A DNA stretch of 64,000 nt from Sphingomonas sp. SUN019 (lineage in GTDB: Bacteria > Pseudomonadota > Alphaproteobacteria > Sphingomonadales > Sphingomonadaceae). The position numbers and the translations under genes are program-made. Positions 45,718 through 56,368 of the stretch are shown here, one piece after another (position 1 is the first letter of the stretch; the number at the start of each line of letters is the position of its first letter). The stretch is from the NCBI RefSeq assembly GCF_024758705.1, contig NZ_CP096971.1, forward strand, positions 2,571,501 through 2,635,500, written 5' to 3'. Below the pieces are notes generated by a model. The model was not told the origin of the DNA, did no database searches, and worked only from the letters and a program-made list of their open reading frames with translations.

Positions 45718-48700
45718 ATGATCCGCCCGATCCTTCACCGCCTGCTGGCGCTGCTGATCCTGTCGTGCATTGCCGTCGGGCAACCGGCGCTGGCGTCGTC
45801 GCAGGTGGTGAACGTCGCGCAGGCGACGTGGGATGTTGCGGGTGGAACGACCAGCCTGCCCTCGAACGTTGTCGTGCTGCCGGTCGAGCAAGCGCCGACC
45901 GCGACGCTGACGGCCTATCACCCCGGCGGCATTACGTCGCCGCGTGCCCCGGTCTGCCACCGGGCGGACGGCGGCAGCCTCCCGATTTTGCTCCCCGCCC
46001 CGCCGGGGACGACCCCGATCGATCCCGCCCCCGCCACCGCCATCCGCGCGGGCGAGACGTTGCTGTTCAAGCTGGTGGCGCGCTTCGCCAATCGCGATGC
46101 CGCCGCCGTAGACAGCTTCAACGCGGTGATCGTGACGACGCACGGCGACCGCGAGGTGCTGACGATCTTCGAGACCGGCGTCGACACCGGCGAATTCGTC
46201 GGTGCGATCCCAACCCGCGCGGTGCCGCCCGCGGTCGTTCCTGGCGACTGCGCGCTAAGCCTGCTGCCCGACGATCAGGTTTCGATCGAATGCCAGAAGA
46301 CCGGTGACCAGCATCCGATCGTCAGCACCTCGCTCGACGTGCTGATCGATCCCTACGGCCTAGTGTTCGACAGCGAGGACGGGACGCCGGTGTCGGGCGC
46401 TCGCGTGACGATGATCGATGCGGCGACCGGGCAACCCGCGCGCGTTTTCGCCCCCGACGGGACCACGCCCTGGCCATCGACCGTCGTCACCGGCGAAACC
46501 GTGATCGACGGTGCGGGTAACCGATATCCGTTGCCGCCGGGCGAGTACCGCTTCCCGCTGGCCGCGCGTGGCAACTACCGGCTGCAGGTCGCGCCGCCCG
46601 CGCCCTATAGCGCGCCGTCGAAGGCGACCGCGGCGCAGCTCGTTGGCCTGACGCGTCCCGATGGCGAGCCGCTGACGATCGATCCCGCGTCCTATGGCGG
46701 CAGCTTCCTGCTGTCCGATCCCGCCCCGGTGCGGATCGACGTGCCGCTCGATCGCCCGGCGGTGGCGGTCAGCGTCAGCAAGACAGCGTCGCGCGGGACG
46801 GCGTCGCCCGGCGACGCCGTGCTCTACACCGTGACCGCGCACAATCCCGACGGCGCGCACGCAAAGCGCGGCGTGACGCTGACCGACATCCTGCCCCCCG
46901 CGATGCGGCTGCGCAGCGGCACGATCCGCGTCGACGGGCAGCCCGATTCGCAGGCGGTGACGGTTGCGACCGACGGGCGGCGGATCACGATCGCGCTCGG
47001 CACGCTCGCCCCGGCGGCCACGCGCACCGTCACCTACGCGCTGGAGGTCCGTCCCGACGCGCGCGAGGGCGAGGCGATGAATCGCGCGACCGCAGTGGAC
47101 GCGCGCGGTCGCGAAAGCGTGGCGAGCGTGGCCGTGCGGATCACGCGCGAAACGATCGCGGCGCGGATGACCATCGTCGGCCGCATCGTCGACGCCGCCT
47201 GTGAGGCGCGCGCGCCTTTCCTGCGCGGTGTGGCGGGTGTGCGCGTGCTGCTGGAGGATGGCAGCTACGCAGTCACCGACCGCGACGGACGCTATCATTT
47301 CGAAGGCGTCGTGCCGGGCACGCATGTGGTCAAGATCGATGCCGCGGGCAGCCCGGCATGGTCTTTCGTCGATTGCGCGCGCAGCACCCGGTCGGCGGGC
47401 AGCGCGACGTCGCGCTTCGTGGAGGGGCAGGGCGGCACGCTGGCCGCAGCCGACTTCCATGCCGTGCCAAGCGGCAGGGCCGTGATTCAGGACGCGGTCA
47501 CGGTCGCCTTGTCCGACCGCGACGCCGCGGGGGCCGAGCGCGACTGGTTCGCAGGCGGCGGGCCGAACATCGCCTGGCTGTTTCCGGAAGCCGATCACAA
47601 CCCGCGGTCGCCCGCGATCCGCGTCGCGATCCGGCATCTGCCGAACCAGAAGATTCGGCTGTTGGCGAACGGTCGCGCGGTCGATCCAATCACGCTGGAC
47701 GGCACGCGGAACGATCCGACCAACAGCTTTGCGGTGACGCTGTGGCGCGGCGTGCCGCTGACCGGCGCGGCGACGACGCTGATCGCCGAGGTGGTCGGTG
47801 CGGACGGCAAGATCGTGGAGACGCTCACCCGGCGCGTGGCGTTCATCGCCTCGGCGGCACGGGCGGAATTCGTCGCCGCACGGTCGGTGCTGGTCGCCGA
47901 CGGCGTGCAGCGGCCGGTGATCGCGGTGCGGATGCTGGATCGCGCGGGTCGCCCGGTGCATCACGGCGTCGTGGGTGAGTTTGCGCTACCCGCACCCTAT
48001 GAAGCCGCGGTCGCGGTCGACGCCGAACAGGCGCGGATGTTGTCGGGGGTCGATCGCGCTGCGCCGTCGTGGCGGGTCGATGGCGACGACGGCGTCGCGC
48101 TGATCGCACTTTCGCCGACAACGATCAGCGGTGCGCTGACGCTGCAATTGCAGTTCCGCGACGGCGATCAGACGCGCGTCCAGACGATTGACACCTGGCT
48201 GTCGCCGGGCAACCAGCCGTGGACGATCGTCGGCCTGGCCGAGGGGCGGATCGGACATCATGCGCTGGCCGACAAGGTCGAACCGCTCGCCGCCGCGGCC
48301 GGCGATCTGGAAGCGTCTGGTCGCGTCGCGCTGTACGCCAAGGGGCGGGTCCGCGGCGACTGGCTGCTGACCTTCGCCTATGACAGCGCGAAGCGGCGTG
48401 CGGAGCAAGGGCTGACCGGCGCGATCGACCCGAACGCCTATTACACCGTCTATGCCGATCGGAGCGAACGCCGCTACGACGCCGCCTCCACGCGCAAACT
48501 GTACCTGAAGCTGGAGCAACGGCAATTCTATGCGCTGTTCGGCGATTTCGTCACCGGCTTCGGCGACACGGTGCTCGGCCGGTACGTCCGCGCTGGGACC
48601 GGCGCGAAGACCGAACTGCGCCACGGCCAGATCACCGCCAGCGCGTTCGGCGCGCGGTTCGAGACGCACCACCGCCGTGACGAAATCCAGGGCAACGGGT

Positions 48701-50718
48701 TGTCCGGCCCGTATGCGCTGTCCGCCAGCGGCGTGGCGGCGAACAGCGAACAGGTGGCGATCGAGGTGCGTGATCGCACGCGGTCGGAACGGATCGTCGA
48801 GCGCCGCACGCTGACCCGCTTCGTCGACTACGACATGGATTATGCCGCGGGCACGGTCCGCTTCTCCGCGCCCGTGCTGACCCGCACCAGCGCGCTCGAC
48901 CCGCAATTCATCATCGTCGATTATGAACTGTATGCCGCGGCGGGCGGCGCGGTCAGCGGTGGTGCGCGCGCGACGTGGAGCAGCAAGGATCGGGCGCTCC
49001 GCATCGGCGCGACCGTACTGAGCGACGCGGGCGAGGATCGCCGGACCTCGATCGCCGCGGCCGACGTGCGGCTGCGCGTCGGTGCGGGAACCGAGGTCCG
49101 CGCCGAGATCGCCGCGAGCCGCGCGCGCGGCGCGACCGATGCCGCCTGGCTGGTCGAGGCCGAACATCACGATGCGCGCGTCGACTTGCTGGCTTATGCC
49201 CGACAGCAGGACGCGGCATACGGCGTGGCGCAACAGAACGCCGCGGAGCGCGGTCGCCGCAAGATGGGCGTGGACGCGCGGGTGCGCATTACCGATGCAT
49301 TGTCGGCATCGGGCAGCGCGTGGATCGACGACGACCTGAGCGGCGATGCGCAGCGGCGGGCGGTGCGCGCACGGGCGGAGTATCGCCACGGATCGACCAA
49401 CCTGCGGCTGGGCGTGGTCCATGCCGAGGACCGCACCACGGAGGCCACGAACACTTCCACTTTGCTGGAGGCGGGCGCGTCGCGCGCCGTGCTCGACGGC
49501 CGCGTGACGCTCGATGCATCGACCAGCATCGCGCTGGGCAGCGCGGACAGCGCCGATTTTCCCGCGCAGCACCGCGTCGGCGCACGCTTCGCGGTAACCC
49601 CCGACGTCACGCTGATCGGCGGATATGAGATCGCCAGCGGCGGCGCGGTCGACGCCCGCACCGCGCGGATCGGGTTCGACGTTAAGCCGTGGAACGGTGC
49701 GCGGCTGACCAGCAGTGTCGGCGATCAGCAGATCGCCGAATACGGTCGCCGCGCCTTTGCCGCCTATGGCCTCGCGCAGTCTCTGCAGCTCGATGCGCAC
49801 TGGACGGTCGACGCGACGCTGGACGGCAATCGCACGCTAAACGGAATTTCAGTGGCGGATGTCGTCAACCCTGCGCATCCGGTCGCATCGGGCGGGTTCG
49901 TCGGCGGCGGATCGACGCTGACCGAGGATTTCACCGCGATCACGCTGGGCGGCACGTATCGCGCGACATTGTGGAGCGCGACTGCGCGGGTCGAGCGGCG
50001 GTTTGCAGCGGACGAGGACCGCGCGGGCGCAACGCTGGGCGTGATCCGCCAATTGGGCGAAGGCGTGTTCGGTGCGCTCGCGACCTGGACGCAGGCCGCC
50101 CGCGACGGCGGCGCGCAGTCGACGACGCTCGATATAGCAGTGTCCGGCGCATATCGTCCCGCCAGCAGCCGGCTCGCCGCGCTCGGCAAGGTTGCGTGGA
50201 TCGCGGACAGCGTGACCGGTGCGGTTGCGGGCGTGGCCGGACCGATCGGCAGCATCCCGCTGTCGATCACCGGCGATGCTGTGTCGCGACGCCTGGTTGC
50301 GAGCATGTCGCTCGACTGGGCGCCCTATGGTCGCGACGCCGACGGCCTTTACCAACGTGACGAATTCGGCCTGTTCATCGGCACGCGCTACGTTTTCGAC
50401 CGGATCGACGGGCTGGACGTGGCGGGGTTGTCGACGCTGATCGGCTGTGACGCGCGCGTCGGTCTCGGCGACCGGTTCGAGTTCGGGCTGACCGGCACGC
50501 TGCGCGGCGACCTGGCGCGCGGCAGCTTCGGATACGCCTTCGGTCCGTCGGTCGGGTTTCGTCCGGCGCGCGACGTGCTGATCGGAGGCGGGTGGAACGT
50601 TCACGGTTTCGCCGACCGCGATTTCGCCGCCGCTCGGCAGACCCGGCAGGGACCGTACGTCACCGCGCGAATGAAGTTCGACGAGGGCAGCCTCGCGTTT
50701 CTGGGATTGACCAAGTGA
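45718..50718 (+). CDS. 1666-aa DUF11/SpaA-like protein with predicted outer-membrane barrel
   Basis: Signal peptide residues 1-27 (ending QPALASSQ). Order: N-terminal beta domain that opens like proteins A and C (NVAQATWDVAGGTTSLPSN); extended beta region; DUF11 domain (about 351-477, SVSKTASRGTASPGDAVLYT); a carboxypeptidase-regulatory or SdrD_B-like domain (about 485-541, GVRVLLEDGSYAVTDRDGRY); Ig-like domains (about 600-830). From about 850 to the end, alternating aromatic strands (FYALFGDFVTGFGDTVLGRY, FVDYDMDYAAGTVRFSAPVL, FGLFIGTRYVFDRIDG) suggest an outer-membrane barrel. No catalytic motif is seen. Length and domain order suggest a transport, anchoring or usher-like core for the operon. 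Confidence 0.8.
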   Translation: MIRPILHRLLALLILSCIAVGQPALASSQVVNVAQATWDVAGGTTSLPSNVVVLPVEQAPTATLTAYHPGGITSPRAPVCHRADGGSLPILLPAPPGTTPIDPAPATAIRAGETLLFKLVARFANRDAAAVDSFNAVIVTTHGDREVLTIFETGVDTGEFVGAIPTRAVPPAVVPGDCALSLLPDDQVSIECQKTGDQHPIVSTSLDVLIDPYGLVFDSEDGTPVSGARVTMIDAATGQPARVFAPDGTTPWPSTVVTGETVIDGAGNRYPLPPGEYRFPLAARGNYRLQVAPPAPYSAPSKATAAQLVGLTRPDGEPLTIDPASYGGSFLLSDPAPVRIDVPLDRPAVAVSVSKTASRGTASPGDAVLYTVTAHNPDGAHAKRGVTLTDILPPAMRLRSGTIRVDGQPDSQAVTVATDGRRITIALGTLAPAATRTVTYALEVRPDAREGEAMNRATAVDARGRESVASVAVRITRETIAARMTIVGRIVDAACEARAPFLRGVAGVRVLLEDGSYAVTDRDGRYHFEGVVPGTHVVKIDAAGSPAWSFVDCARSTRSAGSATSRFVEGQGGTLAAADFHAVPSGRAVIQDAVTVALSDRDAAGAERDWFAGGGPNIAWLFPEADHNPRSPAIRVAIRHLPNQKIRLLANGRAVDPITLDGTRNDPTNSFAVTLWRGVPLTGAATTLIAEVVGADGKIVETLTRRVAFIASAARAEFVAARSVLVADGVQRPVIAVRMLDRAGRPVHHGVVGEFALPAPYEAAVAVDAEQARMLSGVDRAAPSWRVDGDDGVALIALSPTTISGALTLQLQFRDGDQTRVQTIDTWLSPGNQPWTIVGLAEGRIGHHALADKVEPLAAAAGDLEASGRVALYAKGRVRGDWLLTFAYDSAKRRAEQGLTGAIDPNAYYTVYADRSERRYDAASTRKLYLKLEQRQFYALFGDFVTGFGDTVLGRYVRAGTGAKTELRHGQITASAFGARFETHHRRDEIQGNGLSGPYALSASGVAANSEQVAIEVRDRTRSERIVERRTLTRFVDYDMDYAAGTVRFSAPVLTRTSALDPQFIIVDYELYAAAGGAVSGGARATWSSKDRALRIGATVLSDAGEDRRTSIAAADVRLRVGAGTEVRAEIAASRARGATDAAWLVEAEHHDARVDLLAYARQQDAAYGVAQQNAAERGRRKMGVDARVRITDALSASGSAWIDDDLSGDAQRRAVRARAEYRHGSTNLRLGVVHAEDRTTEATNTSTLLEAGASRAVLDGRVTLDASTSIALGSADSADFPAQHRVGARFAVTPDVTLIGGYEIASGGAVDARTARIGFDVKPWNGARLTSSVGDQQIAEYGRRAFAAYGLAQSLQLDAHWTVDATLDGNRTLNGISVADVVNPAHPVASGGFVGGGSTLTEDFTAITLGGTYRATLWSATARVERRFAADEDRAGATLGVIRQLGEGVFGALATWTQAARDGGAQSTTLDIAVSGAYRPASSRLAALGKVAWIADSVTGAVAGVAGPIGSIPLSITGDAVSRRLVASMSLDWAPYGRDADGLYQRDEFGLFIGTRYVFDRIDGLDVAGLSTLIGCDARVGLGDRFEFGLTGTLRGDLARGSFGYAFGPSVGFRPARDVLIGGGWNVHGFADRDFAAARQTRQGPYVTARMKFDEGSLAFLGLTK

Positions 50719-51878
50719 AGAAGGCTTTTCTCATTTCGGCTATCGCGTTGGCGCTGACCCCGGTTGCGGCGGCGGCGGATTGCGATGCGGCCAACCGCTA
50801 CGGCTTCCTTTTCGCCAATCAGGCGGCGGCGACGTTGACCTATGGTTCGACCTACAATTACACCGCCAGCACGACGGGCGGCGCCACCCGCGCATTCTCG
50901 ATGACACCGACACAGAACGGCCTGAGTTCGACGCAGGCGGGTGGAGCGCAGATGCCGGCGATAACCACGCTGGTCACCGGTCCGGACGCGACGAAGCGCG
51001 ATCTGGTGCTGGGCGGCACTTTTGCGGGACGAACCGCCGATATCGCGAGCGGCACGCGGGTGGTGTCGGTCACGTTCACCTTCGCGCAGCCGATCCGAGA
51101 CTTCGCCATCAAGGTGCATGACGTCGATTTCACCGCGAACCAGTATCGCGACTGGCTGATGGTGACGGGGGTTGGCGCCGGGGTGACCTATACGCCTGCG
51201 ATGACGACGCCGTGGGGAAACAGCAACGCGGCCGGGGGCGCGCGCACAAACGCCAGTTCCAGCGTGACGGTGGGCGCGTCGTCCACGCCAATCGCGCTGA
51301 CCGCGGCGCAGGGTGCCGGATCGGGCGCGTCCGGCAACAATTCGGACACTGGGACCGTCACCGCCACCTTCGCGCAGCCCGTCACGACGATCACCGTCCG
51401 CTATGGCAACGCGCCGTTCACGTCGGGCGAAACCGCAACCGGGCAGCAGGCGATCGGGATAGAGGGCATCAGTTTCTGTCCCATGCCGCAGGTGAGCGTG
51501 ACAAAGACGTCTGCTCCGGTCGGGACTCACGCGCTGCCCGGCGGCGACGTCCGTTACACCTTTACTGTCACCAACACCGGCGGCAGCCCGGTCGATGCGG
51601 GGACCATCGTGCTGACCGACGTCCTCCCGGCCGCGATCACCTTCCGCAATATCCCATTGGACCCGGGGACGGGCGCTCCGTTTGACATCGCGCCGGGCAA
51701 CAGCGGCATGACGATGACCAACGGATCAGGGGTATTTTCCAACACTGGCGGATCGACCTTCGGCTACGCCCCGGTCGTCGGCTACGATCCGGCAGTCAAC
51801 GCCATCCGCATCGCGCCGAGCGGGACGATGGCCGCCAGCTCCACTTTTTCGGTAAGTTTCGTCGCTGCAATCAAATAG
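50715..51878 (+). CDS. Secreted DUF11-like protein D with N-terminal jelly-roll-like domain
   Basis: 387 aa from GTG 50715, overlapping the stop of the 1666-aa gene (GTGA), so translation is coupled. Signal peptide ending LTPVAAAAD. The N-terminal 230 residues form a beta-rich domain with VVSVTFTFAQPIRDFAIKVH and TVTATFAQPVTTITVRYGNA. A DUF11 domain follows (VSVTKTSAPVGTHALPGGDV, IVLTDVLPAAITFRNIPLDP) and ends FSVSFVAAIK. It is the last gene of the operon and a candidate exported or tip component. Confidence 0.82.
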   Translation: MKKAFLISAIALALTPVAAAADCDAANRYGFLFANQAAATLTYGSTYNYTASTTGGATRAFSMTPTQNGLSSTQAGGAQMPAITTLVTGPDATKRDLVLGGTFAGRTADIASGTRVVSVTFTFAQPIRDFAIKVHDVDFTANQYRDWLMVTGVGAGVTYTPAMTTPWGNSNAAGGARTNASSSVTVGASSTPIALTAAQGAGSGASGNNSDTGTVTATFAQPVTTITVRYGNAPFTSGETATGQQAIGIEGISFCPMPQVSVTKTSAPVGTHALPGGDVRYTFTVTNTGGSPVDAGTIVLTDVLPAAITFRNIPLDPGTGAPFDIAPGNSGMTMTNGSGVFSNTGGSTFGYAPVVGYDPAVNAIRIAPSGTMAASSTFSVSFVAAIK

Positions 51879-52121
51879 TCAATTCTTTAGGGAGCCGCAT
51901 CCGTCAGAGTGATTGCGCGCTAGGTGTAATTACCTTCGGCCAGTGCTGCTTGCACCCAAACGTCGAGGGAGCGCCGACCAGGGAGCGCGGGTTCGCCAAG
52001 AACGGCTGCTGAATGAATGTCTGATATCAGGACCGTTTATTGCTTCGTGAATGTCTTCTCCGCCTTCTGCGGCCAAATGCGTCGGCTCCTCCAGACATTA
52101 TAGAGGAGCCGATCACGTGTC
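51879..52121. other. Intergenic stretch behind the DUF11 operon
   Basis: 243 bases between the DUF11 operon and the convergent SDR gene. No hairpin terminator with a T-run, gene or repeat is recognised. Confidence 0.3.
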
Positions 52122-52856
52122 TTACGCGGCTGCTCCGCCATCGATGTTGAGCGTGGTGCCGGTTATGTAGCTCGCATCCGGTCCAGCGAGGAACGATACC
52201 GCGCCTGCAATCTCCTCGACTTTGCCGTAGCGGCCGAGTGGGATGAAGCCGATCATTTGCCCGGCGAACTCGCTGTTGGCGGGGTTCATGTCGGTGTCGA
52301 TCGGTCCCGGCTGCACGGTGTTGACCAGGATGTTGCGTGGGGCGAGATCCTTCGCCCACCCGCGTCCCAGCGCCGCCACGGCTGCTTTGGTCGCGCTATA
52401 AGCCGCGGTCGCAGGAAAGGCCATCTCGCCCGAGACGCTGCCGATCAGGATAATGCGACCACCATCGTTCAGGTGCGGCAGGGCCGCGCGCGTGCCGACG
52501 TGCAGGCCTTTCACGTTGACGCCGAACTGGCGGTCGTAGATTTCGTCGCTGTCATCGGCGATGGCGGCGAACTCCGCGACGCCGGCATTGTGGACCAGGA
52601 TGTCGATCCCGCCGAGGGCGGCGGCGGCCTGTTCGACGCCGGCCCGCTGCGACGCGGGATCGGCGGCATCGGCCTGAAAGGCGAAGGCGGAGCCGCCCGC
52701 ACCCTCGATTGCCGCCACGGTCGCGTCCGCCGCCGCCTTGTTGCCGGCATAGGTGATCGCCACCGTTGCGCCATCGGCCGCCAGTCGCCTGGCGATGGCC
52801 GCACCGATGCCGCGCGATCCACCGGTGACGAGCGCCTTCTTGTGTGCAAGTGACAT
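52122..52856 (-). CDS. SDR-family oxidoreductase
   Basis: 244 aa. The NAD(P)-binding motif TGGSRGIG is at residues 11-18, NAG in VHNAGV, the catalytic Ser in LIGSVSG and Tyr/Lys in AYSATKAAV. The C-terminal PLGRYGKVEEIAGAVSFLAG then ASYITGTTLNIDGG is that of classical SDRs such as 3-oxoacyl-ACP reductase-like enzymes. The substrate is unknown. It is divergent from an ArsR-type regulator, with a perfect palindrome between them. Confidence 0.9.
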   Translation of the reverse strand: MSLAHKKALVTGGSRGIGAAIARRLAADGATVAITYAGNKAAADATVAAIEGAGGSAFAFQADAADPASQRAGVEQAAAALGGIDILVHNAGVAEFAAIADDSDEIYDRQFGVNVKGLHVGTRAALPHLNDGGRIILIGSVSGEMAFPATAAYSATKAAVAALGRGWAKDLAPRNILVNTVQPGPIDTDMNPANSEFAGQMIGFIPLGRYGKVEEIAGAVSFLAGPDASYITGTTLNIDGGAAA

Positions 52857-52928
52857 GTGATTCCTCCAAAATGTGGCCCGCGATCACGGTGGCGTGCGCT
52901 GTTGGCAGGCAGAAAGATGGAGCCTCGC

Positions 52929-52959
52929 TTTAATAGTTCAATATTACCGAACTATTAAA
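52929..52959. promoter_or_regulatory. Inverted-repeat operator between SDR and ArsR-type genes
   Basis: TTTAATAGTTC and its perfect reverse complement GAACTATTAAA, 9 bases apart. It fills the middle of the 131-bp divergent region and is 29 bp upstream of the regulator start. The size and AT-rich form fit an ArsR-family site, so the regulator probably controls both itself and the SDR gene. Confidence 0.8.
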
Positions 52960-52987
52960 TTGGCAGCCGCGTTCTATATTTCGGCCT

Positions 52988-53299
52988 ATGCCCCGCTTCA
53001 CCCATCCCCGGCTGGAGGACGTGCCGCTCGACCTGGCGCTCCACGCGCTCGCCGATCCTAACCGGCTGGGCATGGTTGCGCGGCTGGCCGCGACCGCGCG
53101 GCTGAGCTGCACCGATGCGGCGCCGTGCGAGACGATTCCGAAGAGTACGCTGTCGAACCACCTCAAGCTGCTGCGGTCTGCGGGGTTGATCGAGACGACG
53201 CAGGCCGGGCGCGAGATGATCAACACGCTGCGCCGCGTCGACTTCGACCGGCGCTTTCCCGGCCTGCTCGACGCGGTGCTCGCCAACCGGCCTGCCTGA
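52988..53299 (+). CDS. ArsR-family HTH regulator
   Basis: 103 aa winged helix. LALHALADPNRLGMVARLA is the first helix pair; the recognition region reads IPKSTLSNHLKLLRSAGLIE, followed by the wing (TTQAGREMINTLRR). Cysteines at SCTDAAPC lie between them, which might sense oxidation or a metal, an inference. It is divergent from the SDR gene it probably represses. Confidence 0.87.
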   Translation: MPRFTHPRLEDVPLDLALHALADPNRLGMVARLAATARLSCTDAAPCETIPKSTLSNHLKLLRSAGLIETTQAGREMINTLRRVDFDRRFPGLLDAVLANRPA

Positions 53300-54187
<888 letters not shown>

Positions 54188-54272
54188 TCTCCTGTGCTGG
54201 CGCGGAGATACGGCTTGCGGATCACTGCGATAAGCGGGAGTGATCCGCACGGGCTGTGCGGAAAACCGAACG

Positions 54273-55169
54273 ATGAAGGCCGACCTCGCCGATCTCAACG
54301 CCTTCCTCGCGGTCGCGCGGGCGCGCGGCTTTCGCGACGCGGCGCGCGTGGTGGGATCCAGCGCCTCGACCCTCAGCGAGGCGGTGAGGCGGCTGGAAGC
54401 GCGGCTGGGCGTGCGCCTACTCCACCGCACCACTCGCAGCGTCGTGCCGACCGAAGCGGGAACGCGGTTGATCGAGCGGCTGGCGCCGGCACTCGGCGAG
54501 GTGGAGGCAGCGCTCGACGTCGTGAACCTGTTCCGCGACCGTCCTGCGGGCACTCTGCGGCTCAATGTACCTGTCAGCACGGCGCGACTAGTGCTGCCGA
54601 CGATCCTGCCGGGCTTCCTCGCCGCCTATCCTGACATCCAGGTCGAGATCGTCGCTGAGGACGGCTTCGTCGACATGGTGGCGTCGGGCTGCGATGCCGG
54701 TATCCGCTACGACGAGCGGCTGGAGCAGGACATGATCGCCGTGCCGATCGGCCCGCGCGTCCAGCGGTTCGCGACGGCGGCGGCACCCGCGTATCTGGAC
54801 GCACGAGGCCGACCCACCCACCCGCGCGACCTTCTGGACCATGCGTGCCTGCGCGGTCGGTTCACCAGCGGCGCGCTGACCAGCCCGTGGGAGTTCGAGC
54901 GCGACGGCGAGGTCGTGCGGATCGAGCCGCAGGGGCCGCTGATCGCCAGCGTCGCCGGGGCCGCGGACCTGCTGGTCGACGTAGCGATCGCGGGCGGCGG
55001 GATCGTTTCGCTGTTTGAGGACTGGCTGAGGCCGGCGCTCGGCTGCGGCGCGCTGGAAGCGGTGCTGCCGGACTGGTGGCAATCCTTCTCCGGCCCCTTC
55101 CTCTACTATTCGGGACGCCGCCTCGTTCCGCCGCCGCTGCGCGCCTTTCTTGACTTTACCCGCAGCTAG
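54273..55169 (+). CDS. LysR-family transcriptional regulator
   Basis: 298 aa. The N-terminal HTH reads FLAVARARGFRDAARVVGSS then ASTLSEAVRRLEARLGVRLL, with HRTTRSVVPTEAG after it. The effector domain follows (GTLRLNVPVSTARLVLPTIL, DAGIRYDERLEQDMIAVPIG). It fits the DhcR/YafC-like LysR subgroup often divergent from aldo/keto reductases. ATG 54273 was chosen because the HTH begins nine residues later. The 85-bp divergent region should hold both promoters and its binding site. Confidence 0.92.
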   Translation: MKADLADLNAFLAVARARGFRDAARVVGSSASTLSEAVRRLEARLGVRLLHRTTRSVVPTEAGTRLIERLAPALGEVEAALDVVNLFRDRPAGTLRLNVPVSTARLVLPTILPGFLAAYPDIQVEIVAEDGFVDMVASGCDAGIRYDERLEQDMIAVPIGPRVQRFATAAAPAYLDARGRPTHPRDLLDHACLRGRFTSGALTSPWEFERDGEVVRIEPQGPLIASVAGAADLLVDVAIAGGGIVSLFEDWLRPALGCGALEAVLPDWWQSFSGPFLYYSGRRLVPPPLRAFLDFTRS

Positions 55170-55358
55170 GACGCCACTTGCCGATCCCTTGCGATGCTAC
55201 ATCGATTTTAATGAATTCGGTGAGTACGGAACAGGCGGTGGATGGCTTCGTCATGTGCGTGGCAACAAGCTGAACGAAGGTCCGAAGTTGGGGAAGGCTG
55301 ATGGGCCTGCGAACGTCTGGTTGTGGGTCAAGGCTGACGCAAGTAGACGGCGTTGGGC

Positions 55359-55652
55359 TTAGGACGAACCCGCCATCGTAATCGGTGTGCTGCTCACGTG
55401 CTGCCACCACGCGGAAGCTAATTTGCTTTTCATGCCTTGGACTCGAGCGTCGCCTTGCAAGGTGGCGTTACGAAATAAGTGGAGATCGATTGCCGTCTGC
55501 TCCGCGAATGCCGCTAGCGGAGCATGCTCATATTTGAGCAAATCGGCGATACGCTGCACCCGGCTCATCGCTCCAGGGGGCGTGCCGTTGCCGTCGTAAC
55601 CAACGATCGACTCGATTGCAGCGAACAAGGCGGGGACTGCGGAACTGGCCAT
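55359..55652 (-). CDS. Hypothetical 97-aa protein
   Basis: Alpha-helical sequence (AVPALFAAIESIVGYDGN, MSRVQRIADLLKYEHAPLAA) with no membrane segment or known motif. ATG 55652 has only a weak ribosome-binding site. GC content is lower than the core genome. It is supported only by length and plausible composition, so it could be non-coding. The preceding 189 bases (55170-55358) hold nothing recognised. Confidence 0.4.
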   Translation of the reverse strand: MASSAVPALFAAIESIVGYDGNGTPPGAMSRVQRIADLLKYEHAPLAAFAEQTAIDLHLFRNATLQGDARVQGMKSKLASAWWQHVSSTPITMAGSS

Positions 55653-55933
55653 AGGATCATCTTGGCAGATTATACTTAACAAACTTGCATGCTTTACCGG
55701 CGGCGCTCTGACTTCGACATTCTCGCGGCAGGTCCGAGACCTCGCAAAAATCGACGTAACCAACGGGAATTTAGCGCTAAATACGAGTTGAAAAAGAAAC
55801 TTAGTGAGCGTCTGGTTGCAGCAAAGAGCCAAGGTGGCCGGAGTGACCCTATGTGGGCCGCCGTGGACGCAACGCAATTTCCAACTCTGGTTTTTCGGCA
55901 TACCTTGATCGCGCAAGCTCGAGGATAGGTAAG

Positions 55934-56350
55934 ATGGCGGAGCGATCGGCACCAGCGGACGTGGCGGCGATGGACGCGCGGATCGCCGGCGTAGGTGATT
56001 GGCGCGGTGAGACGCTGGCGCGGATGCGTGCGTTGATTCGAGAGGCGCTGCCGGACGTAGTTGAAACGATGAAGTGGAAGAAGCCGTCCAACCCGGCCGG
56101 CGTTCCGGTATGGGAACGTGCGGGAGGCGGTATTCTCTGCACCGGCGACGCTTTCAAAGACAAGGTCAAGTTCACCTTCGGCCGTGGCGCCATGCTGTCC
56201 GATCCAGATGGCGTATTCAATGCTGGCTTGAACGGGAACGCCATGCGCGCGATCGATTTGCGGAAGGGAGAGACGGTTGACCCCGACGCATTCCGGGAGC
56301 TGGTACAGGTGGCAGCGGCCGACCAAGCGGCACAGCGCCAGAAGCGCTAG
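55934..56350 (+). CDS. DUF1801 (YdhG-like) protein
   Basis: 138 aa. The DUF1801 pattern is clear: ETLARMRALIREALPDVVET, MKWKKPSNPAGVPVW, then ICTGDAFKDKVKFTFGRGA-like text and a C-terminal MRAIDLRKGETVDPDAFREL. The family has a YdhG fold with unknown function. ATG 55934 fits the conserved start; upstream codons in frame are not conserved. A frameshifted DUF3253 gene follows 18 bp later. Confidence 0.83.
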   Translation: MAERSAPADVAAMDARIAGVGDWRGETLARMRALIREALPDVVETMKWKKPSNPAGVPVWERAGGGILCTGDAFKDKVKFTFGRGAMLSDPDGVFNAGLNGNAMRAIDLRKGETVDPDAFRELVQVAAADQAAQRQKR

Positions 56351-56368
56351 CAGCAAACGCTGGCGACC

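Noticed and set aside
46360..49800. Two long antisense frames in the 1666-aa protein gene
   Set aside because: Composition is that of antisense GC-rich DNA (R, H, D, A), with no ribosome-binding sites or motifs.
55689..55928. Plus-strand 79-codon frame ahead of the DUF1801 gene
   Set aside because: Basic, low-complexity translation with no motif and no clear ribosome-binding site; the region is AT-rich spacer.
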